A DNA stretch of 64,000 nt from Chromobotia macracanthus. Taxonomy: Eukaryota > Chordata > Actinopteri > Cypriniformes > Botiidae. The DNA lies in contig JAZGTH010000019.1 of NCBI GenBank assembly GCA_036877525.1, positions 532,001 through 596,000 on the forward strand, given 5' to 3'. Under the pieces are notes generated by a model that was not told where the DNA came from, searched no databases, and worked only from the letters and a program-made list of their open reading frames with translations. Both the position numbers and the translations under genes were made by a program. This document shows positions 24,381-37,200 of the stretch, piece after piece (position 1 is the stretch's first letter; every line of letters begins with the position of its first letter).

Positions 24381-25668
24381 CAGCAGTGCTTGAAAGTTTG
24401 TAAAACTTTTAGAATACTATATCAATAGAGAACCCAGTTAAACAAATTGGATGAAAAATTATGCATGGCCAATTATTTATTGAAGAAAAAGATGTAAATG
24501 TAAATATCTGTGAGTCAGGTATGTGCACTACACCAGAAGTATCTGGTGTGACCTTCTGTAACTGTTCACTCATGTACATTGACTGGATTTTAGCCTATTC
24601 CACAACACAGAACAGCTTTAACTGAGGTATTGGCCAGGTCAGGTCCACAATATTTCTTATTGAATTAAGGTCAGGACTTTCACTAGGCCATTCCAAAGCA
24701 TTATTCTTTAACCATTTTTTATAGAATGACCTGTGAACTTAAGGGTTATTGTCTTGCTGCATGCCCCACTTCCTCTTGAGACTCATGTACCAATATCCTG
24801 ACATTTACTTTTAGAATTCTCTGGTATAACTCAGATTTTATTGTTCTATCAATGATGGCAAGATCTTCAGCCCAAATGGAACCAAACAGGCCCAAACCAC
24901 GATACTAGTATCATAATTCACAGATGGAATACAGTTCTTCTGCTGGAATGCTGGGTTTTCCTTTCCTGCACATACAATTTATTAAAACAAACAAACAATA
25001 AATAAATAAATGTCTTATTTGTCTACAGAACACTTTTCCAATACCGTTCTGGTTTGCCCCATGATCCTTAGCAAATTGCAGACAGGCAACAATTTTCTTT
25101 TCAGAGAAAGTGGCCTTCTTACAACTCTGCCATAAACACTATTGTTGTTTAGTGTTTTACTAAAGGTTAGTTAACAGTTTGTAAAAGATGCCTTTACTTG
25201 CTTCACAGTTACCCTGGGTTTCTTTTATTTGTACATAGTCTGTCTGATTGTGGATTGATGAAGTCCAAACTCTTTTAGAAGGTTGTAATCTTTTATACTC
25301 ATTTAAGTGTTGTTTATTTGTGACATGATGCACTTTCTACAATTGTGTTTAAAACACCTTAAAAAACACTTATGCTTTAAATAAAACAGGGTGCTCACTG
25401 AGATCTGTCATGCCATTGGTAAAACACACCTAACTCTAATTTTGCCTTGAAATTAATTGCGAATCATAGGGTTTCACATTGTGTCACCCACAGATATGTA
25501 ATGATTATTTACCTCATTAAATAATGGGCCAAGGATAATATTTTGTCTCATTTGTGTAATTAGATTCTCAATGACTTGAGAAAGAACATGTGAAAACTGA
25601 TTTTAGGTCAAATATATTCACAAATACAAAATCATTTTAAAGGGTTTACAAACTTTTAAGCACCACTG
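24381..25668 (-). mobile_element. Tc1-like DNA transposon, antisense in the nlgn4x intron, decayed
   Basis: The left end CAGCAGTGCTTGAAAGTTTG is matched by the reverse complement of the right end (CAGTGGTGCTTAAAAGTTTG), and AACCAGTTAAACAAATTGG-type inner sequence recurs inverted. A TA precedes the left end; CA follows the right, probably mutated from TA. On the minus strand around 24640-24770 one can read NNPKVHRSFYKKWLK and EWPSESPDLN, the second-Asp-to-third-Glu block of a Tc1-like transposase, with stops. At about 1.29 kb it is internally deleted and inactive. Confidence 0.8.
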
Positions 25669-26164
25669 CACATCTGGATTATTCAGTGAAACCATATCAT
25701 ACTTTTGACTAGTTAAACTGCATTTAAATGTGTCGTTACCCTGTGCTTTAGACTACACAATGCAGAATATGACCAGTGCTTTTGAGTGCCACTTCTGAAA
25801 TTTGACATGGTTCATTAATATTCCTAATGCAGTGTAACGCTTGAGAGTCCTAGTCAGATTTTTCAATGTGTGCTGTTAAAGAGGGTCCGGTATTTAACGA
25901 ATGAGACCACACCAAATAAGTGACCTCAAAGTCCAAAAAAGCTGCCTGGGAGTGTGTATGATATAAAAATAGTGTAGCAACTCAGAGGATTTAGTAGATG
26001 TGTATGTTTTATTAAATAGCTTAATATTATCTGTTGGCCTTTATGTTTGAGAAAACAGTGAAAGTAATGTTTTGTGTTGAGGCATTTCGTTATTTGATAG
26101 TTATTATTATACTACAGATACCTGGGCTTTTAGAGCCCTTTAAGTGCCAAAAGCTCTAAATAAA

Positions 26165-26165
<1 letters not shown>

Positions 26166-26243
<78 letters not shown>

Positions 26244-26252
26244 ACACACACA
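26166..26252. repeat. (CA)n microsatellite
   Basis: CA dinucleotide run of about 43 units with one TA interruption near 26239, inside the large neuroligin intron. Confidence 0.97.
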
Positions 26253-28302
26253 TGAATGCAAACTTGTGCGCAACATCGCGGCTGAAAAAATAACCTTTAG
26301 TGGTGTTTGCTGTCTTCTCACATATCAGGATTTGAAGACATAACATTGTCACTCCATTTAATGGTACCAGGCTAGCTTTTAAATAGCCTTTCAGATTGTG
26401 GACCTCTCCACATCTCTTTCCCCCACCTCTTCCAGTATTGCTGTACTTAGTGTAAAGCCCATGAAAAGTAACACTCCGTAAGATATAAGTAACTGTGGTA
26501 CTGTGGTATTTTTAGGCCTCTATTCACACCCGATTGGCTGTTTAAAAGCTAAACAGGGTCTCTGCTGTTTGTCACTATTTCAACACTACCTGTGTGTCAA
26601 AAGATGGATTGGCAAGTAGATGAGTCCCTTCCATGCAGATGCTGTACCTCTTCTGGCTAAGTGTTTTATTCAGTGCGAGTACTTTTAAACAGAGCAGGAA
26701 AAACAATTTCAGCAGCATTTGGAGAATGCTCACTTTGCAGAAGAGTCACTTCAGCCTCTGGTTAACACTCCAGAGGTGATATTAGCCTCCCTGGCCATTT
26801 ACATAAAAAAAAAACAAATCACATGTGGGGAACATGTAAAAGACATATGGGAGTAATTCATCAAAAATAAATTATGGCTTCTGACAATGTGGTTTAGTTG
26901 CACGCATCGTCTAGTGTCTGATTTGTTAACAAATATCGTGCAAATCAGTACGATCAATTCCTGATCTTACGGGTCAGTTCTAAGTGCTGGCATTGGATAA
27001 ATTGCTGCTGCCATGATTAATAAGAAAATGTACAGATCTCTGTTTCTATTTATGCTGTTTGCCATTGCCAGCAATAGTGCAGTGATAATTGCAAAAAGCA
27101 GACAGTGCTGAGCATTGTGGATAAGGTCCAATGTATAATATGCCTAATTCAGACAGAAAGTAGGTGTGATTGCAGAGAAAAAGTGGCAATGCTTCAATTT
27201 AAATGCCCACAGTGCAGTGCTATTTCAGTGCATCTTTTGCATGTGCTCGGTGAATAAGTTAGTTGTAAGTACCATGGATTAGGCCTTTAGATTTTTTGCT
27301 GCATTTGAAGCAGAAAAACACGTTAGACATGCATTTCTTTCCAACAAATGCTTAAATCTATAACAAGTTTCTCTTCATTTGTCTCTATAGGAATGAATAG
27401 GTAATTGCAATAACTAGGATTTGGTAAAATGCCTCCAGTATAAGATGTTTTGTAGACTGAAACTATCATTTGTCAAATGTAGTTTCTTGTAATAGGCTGT
27501 GGTCTACTGTACAGTAATGTTGTTTTTTTTTGTCACACCCAGTCATATTTAATTTGTGTCAAAATATGTAGGACAACTGTCCATACTGGTTCTATATCCA
27601 AACTATTTAGTAAATTCATCCTAATGTCTTTTTTTGCAAGCTGGAGAGCACGGCATGATATATAATATTAGCACCAAGGAAAATGAACATGGAGTAATGC
27701 TCTGTAAGTAAGGTGGGCACATCGGTGAAAGCAGGTTTAATGCAGCAATTTAACATGGTTTTATTTAACAATTTTAACAATGTAAAATTGACTGAGGATT
27801 TTATATGCCAACTATATTCTACACATACGTTATATTAAACTTCAACAGCAGATTTGAAATAAAAACCCAAAGTAAAACTTTAGTGGAGGTCTGTCTTTCT
27901 CTGGAAGCAGAATACTTCCTGTGTGGATTACAGGAGGAATAAGATTAGTACCTGCACTGCAATAATATTACCTTGTTCTGCCACACATAACAGTGACACA
28001 GCGTGAGATACTGTAAATGACTCCTCTTTATGTGCCACTTCCTGGCTTAAATGCTTCTGCATTTCTGTTGAGTCAAAGTTGTTTATTGTTACTGCGTACT
28101 GTACTCATTTAACATTGCAGCCACTAAAATGTGGAGATACATTACATTACAAATGACAATAATGGCTTTACACAGCTATTAGATTTCTTAATACCAGGAA
28201 GCAACAGTGTATATAAGAAAATGTGAAGAAATTACTATTCCCAGTCATATTCTACACACACCATTAAGTGGATCTTTAAATAAATGTATTTCTACATTAT
28301 CC

Positions 28303-28654
28303 TGATTATCCAGGACCTTATCCTGATTTGGACCAAATAATGAAGAAAAAGCAGCCAATAAGAGCACAGGATAGAGGGGAACCCCTTCAAAACTCTTTTA
28401 AAATCTTCTCAGGATGATTCCTGAAGAAACTGGGTGATGGAAAATGTCAAGAAAATTTTTGTAAATTCGAGAAGGGTGACTATATCAAATATGCTAGAAC
28501 ATATCCTATTTTACCTTATTTTAAATTATGTTGTCACAACATAATTTCTAAAGTTACATTTGTGTTATTTTATAGTTTTGATAAGTTTACTATTATTCAT
28601 AAATTAAAAAAAATGAACAAAGAAAAAGTGTTTCCAAACTTTTGACTGGTAGTG
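28303..28654 (+). mobile_element. 3' end fragment of a Tc1-like element
   Basis: The terminus GTGTTTCCAAACTTTTGACT GGTAGTG followed by TA is the end of a common fish Tc1-like family. Upstream, AACCCCTTCAAAACTCTTTT and the GATGATTCCTGAAGAAACT stretch resemble the transposase C-terminal coding end. The left part of the element is absent. Confidence 0.6.
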
Positions 28655-29269
28655 TACATTGTTATAGCTCTTACATTTAATTAAAATAATAATTATATAT
28701 AGTCATATGCATTACATTTTAGTTTACCTAACACAATTCAGTGTGAGTGGGACAAGTATAGTTTTGGTGCAGCATAAATAACTTAATATCATATTTTTGT
28801 TTAATGTATCTTTTATTTGTTTTATTGTAATTTTTCCAACCCAGAAAATTGGTTTGAAATGAAGCATATTGGTGGACACCTTGCAGTAGTGCTGTAGACC
28901 ACCTTTTGTTTGTAGACTCGCTTCTGTAGAGCCCAATTGTAAATGTTATATGTTCTATATTGTTGTTCTGAAAGTTTTGAAGGTTTCTATGTCCGTGTAA
29001 ATAACATAGATAAGGAGAATGTAATGGGGTATACTGTATCTTGAACACTATGCCACTTTTTTGATGTGTTCCTCTTATCAGAAGCACAGCAATTGTCAAA
29101 TTAGTTATGACTGAGTGCTGATGAATCATAAATAATATAGTGGAATTATAGAGTAAATAACAGACTCACCATTGGCTCACATTTAATTTCAGTAACCCAT
29201 ATGTTGTTGTCTAACCCTCATGATATAGACTCAAATCCCATAGATCAAATGCCTTTTTAAGCCCTTACA

Positions 29270-29571
29270 GGCCTGTTCACACAAAAAATGGTAACTATAA
29301 AGATAACGATAACTAGAACTATATTAGCATTCACACCAACAGATGATAACACTATGTTTATTCTAAGCTTGAGCTATTTAAATTTAAATGGCTTTGATTG
29401 CCTTTCAATGTTTTATCATTCATAGTAATCCCAACTATAGAAAGTAATCCCAACTATATTGTTCCTTGTATCTTTATTGTTGTAGTTGTGGTGTGGACTG
29501 TGCCATTCTTTTACATTTAGAATGATTTTTAAACTTTAGAGTTATCTTTATTACCCATTGTGTGAAATGCC
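29270..29571. mobile_element. MITE-like non-autonomous DNA element
   Basis: The left end GGCCTGTTCACACAAAAAAT followed by AACTATAAAGATAACGATAA is mirrored by the right end, whose reverse complement reads GGCATTTCACACAATGGGTA ATAAAGATAACT. The inside is non-coding, and AGTAATCCCAACTATA occurs twice. Length is about 300 bp; no target-site duplication is evident. The superfamily (perhaps hAT-like) is a guess. Confidence 0.55.
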
Positions 29572-31354
29572 ATTTACATCAGCAAACTATGGACCAATGC
29601 TGTAGCAGTGTCATTAGCTTTTGGTGTACAATTTCCTAAATCGGTACCGCCATTTAAGTTCTTATATTTTGACTTACATCCAAATCAACTATAAAATTTG
29701 TATTAATTCATTTATTCTTATATGCCTCATTTCCTACTCTTGGGTGTTCCTTACATATTACACTTACACTTATTGATTCACTTATACTGCTTATTTAATC
29801 TTATTTATCTTTATTCATCTATTGTTTGTGTTTATCTGGCTATTCTCTCTCTCTCTCTCTGTCTCTCTTATATCTTTTCTGCCTTTCATGATTCTGATTA
29901 TTTTGGAGACTCAAACATCATTTCCTGCTGTATTCCTGCTGCAGAACATTTTAGCCATTCTTGAAAGTTCTTCTCAGTCACATACTATTTTAACATCATA
30001 ATAACTTACTGTACCTAAATGTGGCATCTGAGCATAGATTTGATTTAATGATATTGCTCTTTTACATGCCTTTTTGTATATGAATTTAAATTGAAGGTCC
30101 TTGTATGCCAGTATTAGTTACATGCTGTCCATTTAAGGATGCATAATAAAACCAGTCATTTAGAAATTAGCAATAATGCATCTTACAATTTAATTTAAAT
30201 TACAATGAACTATTTTGCTTTCAGAATTCTTCAAGTGGTATATATAATAATATGCTGTATCTATAGATACATCCATTTACATAAGCAATTCATATAGATT
30301 TTAGTGAGTGGCTCATAAAACTGAACCTTATGGCTTCAAGAAAATTGACTCACATGAGACAATCCATTTTCCATTTAAGCATTCTTCAAAAAAAAACTTT
30401 AACAACACTAAAGTCAAACTCTAGTCAACAGACAAAACAAGTCAGTTGAAATCTTTACAATATTTAGATGATTATTTCTATTGTTCTTACATGTATGCTT
30501 ACAAAAATGAAATTAGTATGCTTATACAACTTTGTCAAGCATTGAAAACTGTTTATAAACACCATACCAAACATGGCATTGTCCCTTATATCAAAATAGT
30601 TTGTTGACAAAATTTTTGTACAAAATTGTATCATAAAAATCATCTTGACAAAAGATGACTGTTGAGAGCATTTTTTTAAACAAGCACATTTTGATCTGTG
30701 GGGGAGTGAAGCTATTGCTCCAGCAACAAACCTTGACAGTGCTACTGCAATCAGAAAGAAACACCGGCCCGGTTTTACCACCTCATCTCCATATTTAGAA
30801 ACCTTTTATGCCCGTCTAGGTTGTCTGCTGTACTCCCAGACTGAATAATGTGTAGGAGTAGTAAATTGGCTTTGCTGTTGAAACCTTTAGCACCAGGTAT
30901 GCTCTTTTTGTGGCTGGAAAATCTACACCAGTAATGACTTTTCAAATATTGTTTTTTTGAGTTCAAGCGTGTCAGTTATGAATTATCCTGAGCAACACTG
31001 GGTCGGTTATGAGAGTGAATGAAAAGATAGGCATCATGTTCTAGTGACTAGGACCTCTGTGAGGTCATCGGGCAGTGTATATTCCATTGAATTGAATGTA
31101 TATGTTATGAATATCCTTAGGTTGAATATCCTTAGGCTAAGCTATTGACATGAATGTCAATACACATGTACACATACAACCCCCAGAGCTTAAAGCTATT
31201 GATACTGTTTTTTGTGTTCTTTGGTTAAGCTTGTGTGTCCAGACTTGCTCTGTAATTCTACACTAAATTACAAACTGCATTTAAAAAGCTTTCTGCCTAG
31301 AATATTTCAAAGAACATAAACTGAACTTTTTTTTCATTTTAACTTCCATTTTAG

Positions 31355-32243
31355 GGATCCAAATCAGCCAGTTCCACAAGACACCAAATTCATCCACACT
31401 AAGCCTAATCGCTTTGAGGAAGTGGCCTGGTCTAAATACAACCCCAAAGACCAACTTTACCTACACATTGGGCTGAAGCCAAGGGTGAGAGATCACTATC
31501 GTGCAACTAAGGTTGCCTTCTGGTTGGAGCTAGTACCTCATCTTCATAACATCAATGAACTTTTTCAATATGTCTCAACCACAACTAAGATACCTCCGCA
31601 GGATACTACCCCATTTCCTTACACTAAGAGACTAGGTAAAACGTGGCCGTCCACCACACGCCATCCTGGAGTTCCTTCCGCCAACACCAAACAAACAACA
31701 GACCAGCATAAGGGCAGTGATCTGGGTGATGACTCAGCAGTGGTGATTGAGACAAAGCGAGATTACTCTACCGAACTCAGTGTAACTATTGCGGTTGGTG
31801 CCTCCCTTCTCTTCCTCAACATTCTGGCTTTTGCAGCACTCTACTACAAGAAGGATAAGCGCCGGCATGAGTCCAACCGACGAGGGCCCAGTCCACAGCG
31901 GAACTCTACATCAGCTAATGCAGCAGTTAATGCTAATGACATAGCACATCTGCAGAGTGAAGAGCTGATGTCACTCCAGATGAAACAGCAGCAAATGGAG
32001 CATGAGCACCATCATGAGTGCGACTCCCTACAAGCTCACGATACGCTTCGTCTTACCTGCCCTGCAGATTATACACTTACTCTACGACGATCACCTGACG
32101 ACATACCACTTATGACGCCAAGTACCATAACAATGATTCCAAACTCACTGGCCGGTTTGCAGCCCCTGCACAATTTTAACACTTTTGGAGGTAGTCAGAA
32201 CAGTACCAACCTGCCTCATGGGCACTCCACCACCAGAGTATAG
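31355..32243 (+). CDS. nlgn4x: Neuroligin-4-type terminal coding exon: stalk, transmembrane segment and cytoplasmic tail
   Basis: The last coding exon encodes about 296 residues, with TAG at 32241-32243. It begins DPNQPVPQDTKFIHTKPNRF and runs through YLHIGLKPRVRDHYRATKV and FWLELVPHLHN, the end of the esterase-like fold. A Thr/Ser/Pro-rich stalk follows (STTTKIPPQDTTPFPY onward), then RDYSTE and one membrane helix (31776-31847, LSVTIAVGASLLFLNILAFA) with a KKDKRRH stop-transfer sequence. The tail carries DYTLTLRRSPDDIPLMTP, the conserved gephyrin-interaction region of neuroligins, and ends in HSTTRV, a class I PDZ ligand for PSD-95-type scaffolds. KYNPKDQ, FWLELVPHLHN and the TTRV end favour NLGN4 over its paralogues. 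Compared with mammals the tail has a small Ala/Asn-rich addition (around 31905-31940) and extra Gln/His residues (around 31980-32020). The acceptor is TTTTAG at 31349-31354. Fish usually have two nlgn4x co-orthologues; I cannot say which this is. Confidence 0.97.
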
Positions 32244-33860
32244 CTTTGTGCTGTGCACTGGTAGTGGACTGAAAGGTTCTTTTCAGAACTATTGTAATTG
32301 GTCTGCCTGGGCATGGGTTATAGAACTTTATGTGTCATGGCAAACTGTGCTGACTTTGTTCCACTCTGAGACTTATCTTAGTGGATGAGATGTTATTTTC
32401 CTATGAAGACTTCTTGCAGAATATGTCAAAGTCATATATGACCTACTTGCGAAAAAATGAATGTTACTCAAGTAATACTTTATTTGGAGCCAAGCTTGAT
32501 AAGGGCAAAGGACTTTACACCAAAAGACAAGAGGAACTCATTCTAAGGGACAGTTTTGCTTGCATAGAGAACATATCCACACAAACAATAAAAAGGGTTA
32601 TAAAGGATCAGACAAAACTTTGTATGTGCCATATCATGTCATACCAAGAGCAACAAAGAGCAATGTTATTATGTGAAAAGTATATTTCAAACACATTAAT
32701 ATTATTTTCTGAGAGTGTTGTCATATACTGAATATGTGGACTGAATGGAAAATCCCAGCCTGAAATGTAATTATAACAAAATTTGTAAAGGTGACAAAAA
32801 TGTAAATACTTGTGAGTTAATACAAATATTAAAATCATTAAAGAAGCTTTTATTGTTGTTTAGTTCGAAATACGACTATTAATGAGCTTAAGCTTTTGTT
32901 AAGATGCGTGTAAATATACCAATCATTATCTTTTATTTTTCTTTTTGAAATCATGACTGTGCTAAACAGCCTTTACACATGAAAAACAAATAAAAGACAG
33001 CATTCTTATTACAAAGCCTCTAAATATCAATTTCAATCACCTGAGTATTTCTTTGTTCCAATGTGTAATTAAAATTGCATGTTTGATTGCTGCTTTACAT
33101 TTGATAACCCCCTACAGTGACTCCAACACAGATCTTAAAATTTAAAAGTTGCTTCTAATTACATTACAGTGCTGGGTGAAGTTGCCTATTCAAGCTGTTC
33201 ATACACGTATTTTTAACATTTGTCCCAATATGCTTAATCTTGGGGTTTGATAGAGGGGTGTGATTTTAAATCATAGCAACTTCTACCCATATCCAATCTG
33301 CTTTACCTGCATAAATCTCTCAAATTTTAATATTTTTTTTAAATTTGTATCATCACTGCCTGAGCTTCAAATATGACGAGCATTGTATAAAAAACTATAA
33401 ATAAATAATACAGGCAGTGGGTTTGGGTATTTATATTAGTTGGATATGTTTGTAAAGAATTATAGACATTTCTATTTGTTACATGCTAGCAATATTTAAA
33501 GTATTGTGCCAGACTTGTAATATTTTGGGTTAAAACATAAGTGAATGAGTGTAAATAAAAATAGCTATGATTACTAAAAAAAAATAAAAATTTCGTTTTT
33601 AGTTCTACATCCTATAACTAAAGATGTTAAAAGCACGAGAAATAATTATTAAAAAGTTTATAAATGGAAGTTTATAAATTTACATTTGCATAATAAATAA
33701 TTTTCATTTAGCCCTTGGTTCTTTAACTGTCAGTACAACAAGGTAAATGTAGGATTTTAAATAATAGTTTGCCATATTGTTTGCAGTTTTGCCTTAAGTG
33801 ATAGATGATATTTCTGGCTGGACACCTGTTTAAAAAAATTGCGGCATTTGTAATAAAATA
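32244..33860 (+). other. nlgn4x: Probable nlgn4x 3' UTR and polyadenylation region
   Basis: AT-rich sequence directly after the neuroligin stop codon with no convincing ORF. Candidate AATAAA poly(A) signals lie at 32587, 32989, 33554, 33583 and 33852, so alternative 3' ends are possible. Neuroligin transcripts usually have long 3' UTRs. The true end cannot be chosen without transcript data. Confidence 0.5.
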
Positions 33861-34756
33861 TCACAGTTTTTTAAAACTTTGCCTTTGGGTTTATTTACTG
33901 TAATGGAAGAAGAAATGCTATGATTTGTACCAAGGATGATGGAAAAATCTAATGCATTTTATTCCATAAATTTCTAAATTGCTTATATTTGAGAAGCCCA
34001 ACTAAAAGTAGGTATTTGTGTTTTTTAACATAATATTATGGTTAACTTGATGTTCACTCTTCACTTGATGTTCACAGAACTTCTGTGCTGTTTGCATGTG
34101 TTTGTGCTTTGCAAATAAGCTATAAAGTTAATTTATTTACACTACAAAATGGCTTTGGTTCTTTGAAAGTTCACAGTAATGTCAAGCACAGAAAAATCAA
34201 TTAAACTCAGTACAGGGCAGAAAACTCACTCACATTCTCTGTTCATTTTTTATCTAGTGGCTCTATTTCCCAAGACAACAGGCACGACACATAGGGACAG
34301 CTCACATTCTTACTAAAAATCAACAGTTTCCAGTTTGGGGGCAACTAATTAATGCACTCTTTGCTATTAAAGTTTTACTTTAACTTCTTAAGATATGAAA
34401 ATTCTTATATGTGGCACCACTGAGAGAGAAGACTACATCACACTTGGTCAAAATTGTTTGCCATTGTCATGTTTAGCCATTGGTTCCTGCATATTGACCA
34501 GTGGAGCTTCTCACACTTAAAAATTGTTAGCCCAGGTTATTCTAAAACCTGTATAGATGTATTTCTGGGTTATTTTGTGCATGAATTTCATATTTTACCC
34601 TGGTTTATTAACTGGGTATATAGTTTTTAAGATTGCACACTGTACAAATATAACTGTATACATTTGCATATTTATGAGGTCAGAAACACTGTTTGGACCA
34701 ACACAGCTTTCGACAAGTATGCTACCTGTTTTAATAACTGCTTATATGGATGCTCT
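33861..34756. other. Unassigned AT-rich DNA downstream of nlgn4x
   Basis: No gene or repeat recognised before the start of the poly-C block. Confidence 0.5.
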
Positions 34757-36338
<1,582 letters not shown>

Positions 36339-37069
36339 CTTATCTTTATGTTTAATGTTTCCTTGTAAATCCCGCCTGGCTGTCCTATATGCAAAAAGAA
36401 ATAATATGGTCTCATTATCACTTCAGATAATACATTAAACATTATTGTTTGGCCCCTTTTTTTTTACTTAGACTCGCAATCTGAATACAATCTTAGCAAA
36501 GGTAAAAAAGTGCATGAATATTTAATCAGGTAAGTACTTTTTAATTTATAATTGGTTGTCTGCTGCAAAACATATTAAAGCACCACATTGTTCAGACTGC
36601 ATACCTATGGCATTGCATTTGTGTTTTGTGGTGCAATGTTTGACACCTTTGAAATAGTGCTAACACAACGTTTACCTTGAGTCGGGGAAGGGTTTCTCAG
36701 ACCAATCTTTCAATTTCCAATCTTTATTTCCTGTCAGCTCAGCAGCTTTCTCAAATATTGAGATAATTCAAGAAGGGATTTTAAAAGGTTTCTAGAACCT
36801 TCCAATCACCATCTGAGGTAAAAATGCTAAAATGTATGTGTTGTGGCTCCAAACTGATTACATAAAATTTAAGCTGATTTAAATAGAGGTTTCTTTTTAA
36901 TAAAGACAAAGATTGTACTGCATCGGGTACTGCATCAGTTGACAATGTATAGACAAAAATGTCAAGACAAAAACCATGCATGTAACTAATAATTTACACA
37001 CAAACAAAAAGAAAAGCTTCTAGGAAAAAAACAGGCTGTATATATGAAGCATAAATTCACTGTACATCA

Positions 37070-37200
37070 AAATGTTGACACTTTTAGGTTCTACAGGAGG
37101 AAGATTCCCAGGGAACACACATAATGATAAAAAATGTATAGCATAAATGCACTGTAAGTTGCTTTGGATAAAAGCATGGGCCAAATGCATGAATGTAAAC
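37070..37200 (+). repeat. tRNA-derived SINE, 3' part
   Basis: CCCAGGGAACACACATAATG, then CACTGTAAGTTGCTTTGGAT and AAAAGCATGGGCCAAATGCA, matches the tail of a widespread teleost SINE. Upstream, the box B region (AGGTTCTACAGG) is damaged and the tRNA-like head is unreadable. Confidence 0.6.

Larger units (their letters stand above)
24285..31354 (+). other. Neuroligin intron (7.07 kb) with transposon insertions
   Basis: Intron before the terminal exon, bounded by GTAGGT and TTTTAG. It holds a decayed antisense Tc1-like element (24381-25668), a (CA)n tract (26166-26252), a Tc1-like 3' end fragment (about 28303-28654) and a MITE-like element (about 29270-29571). The remaining stretches (25669-26165, 26253-28302, 28655-29269, 29572-31354) are AT-rich with no exon or RNA gene that I recognise. 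Confidence 0.85.

Noticed and set aside
26130..26352. Cys/Val repeat ORFs
   Set aside because: Translation of the (CA)n microsatellite.
28728..29129. 133-residue minus-strand ORF in the neuroligin intron
   Set aside because: AT-rich chance frame with no recognisable motif.
32381..32731. 116-residue ORF after the neuroligin stop
   Set aside because: It lies in the probable 3' UTR, with AT-rich composition and no recognisable domain.
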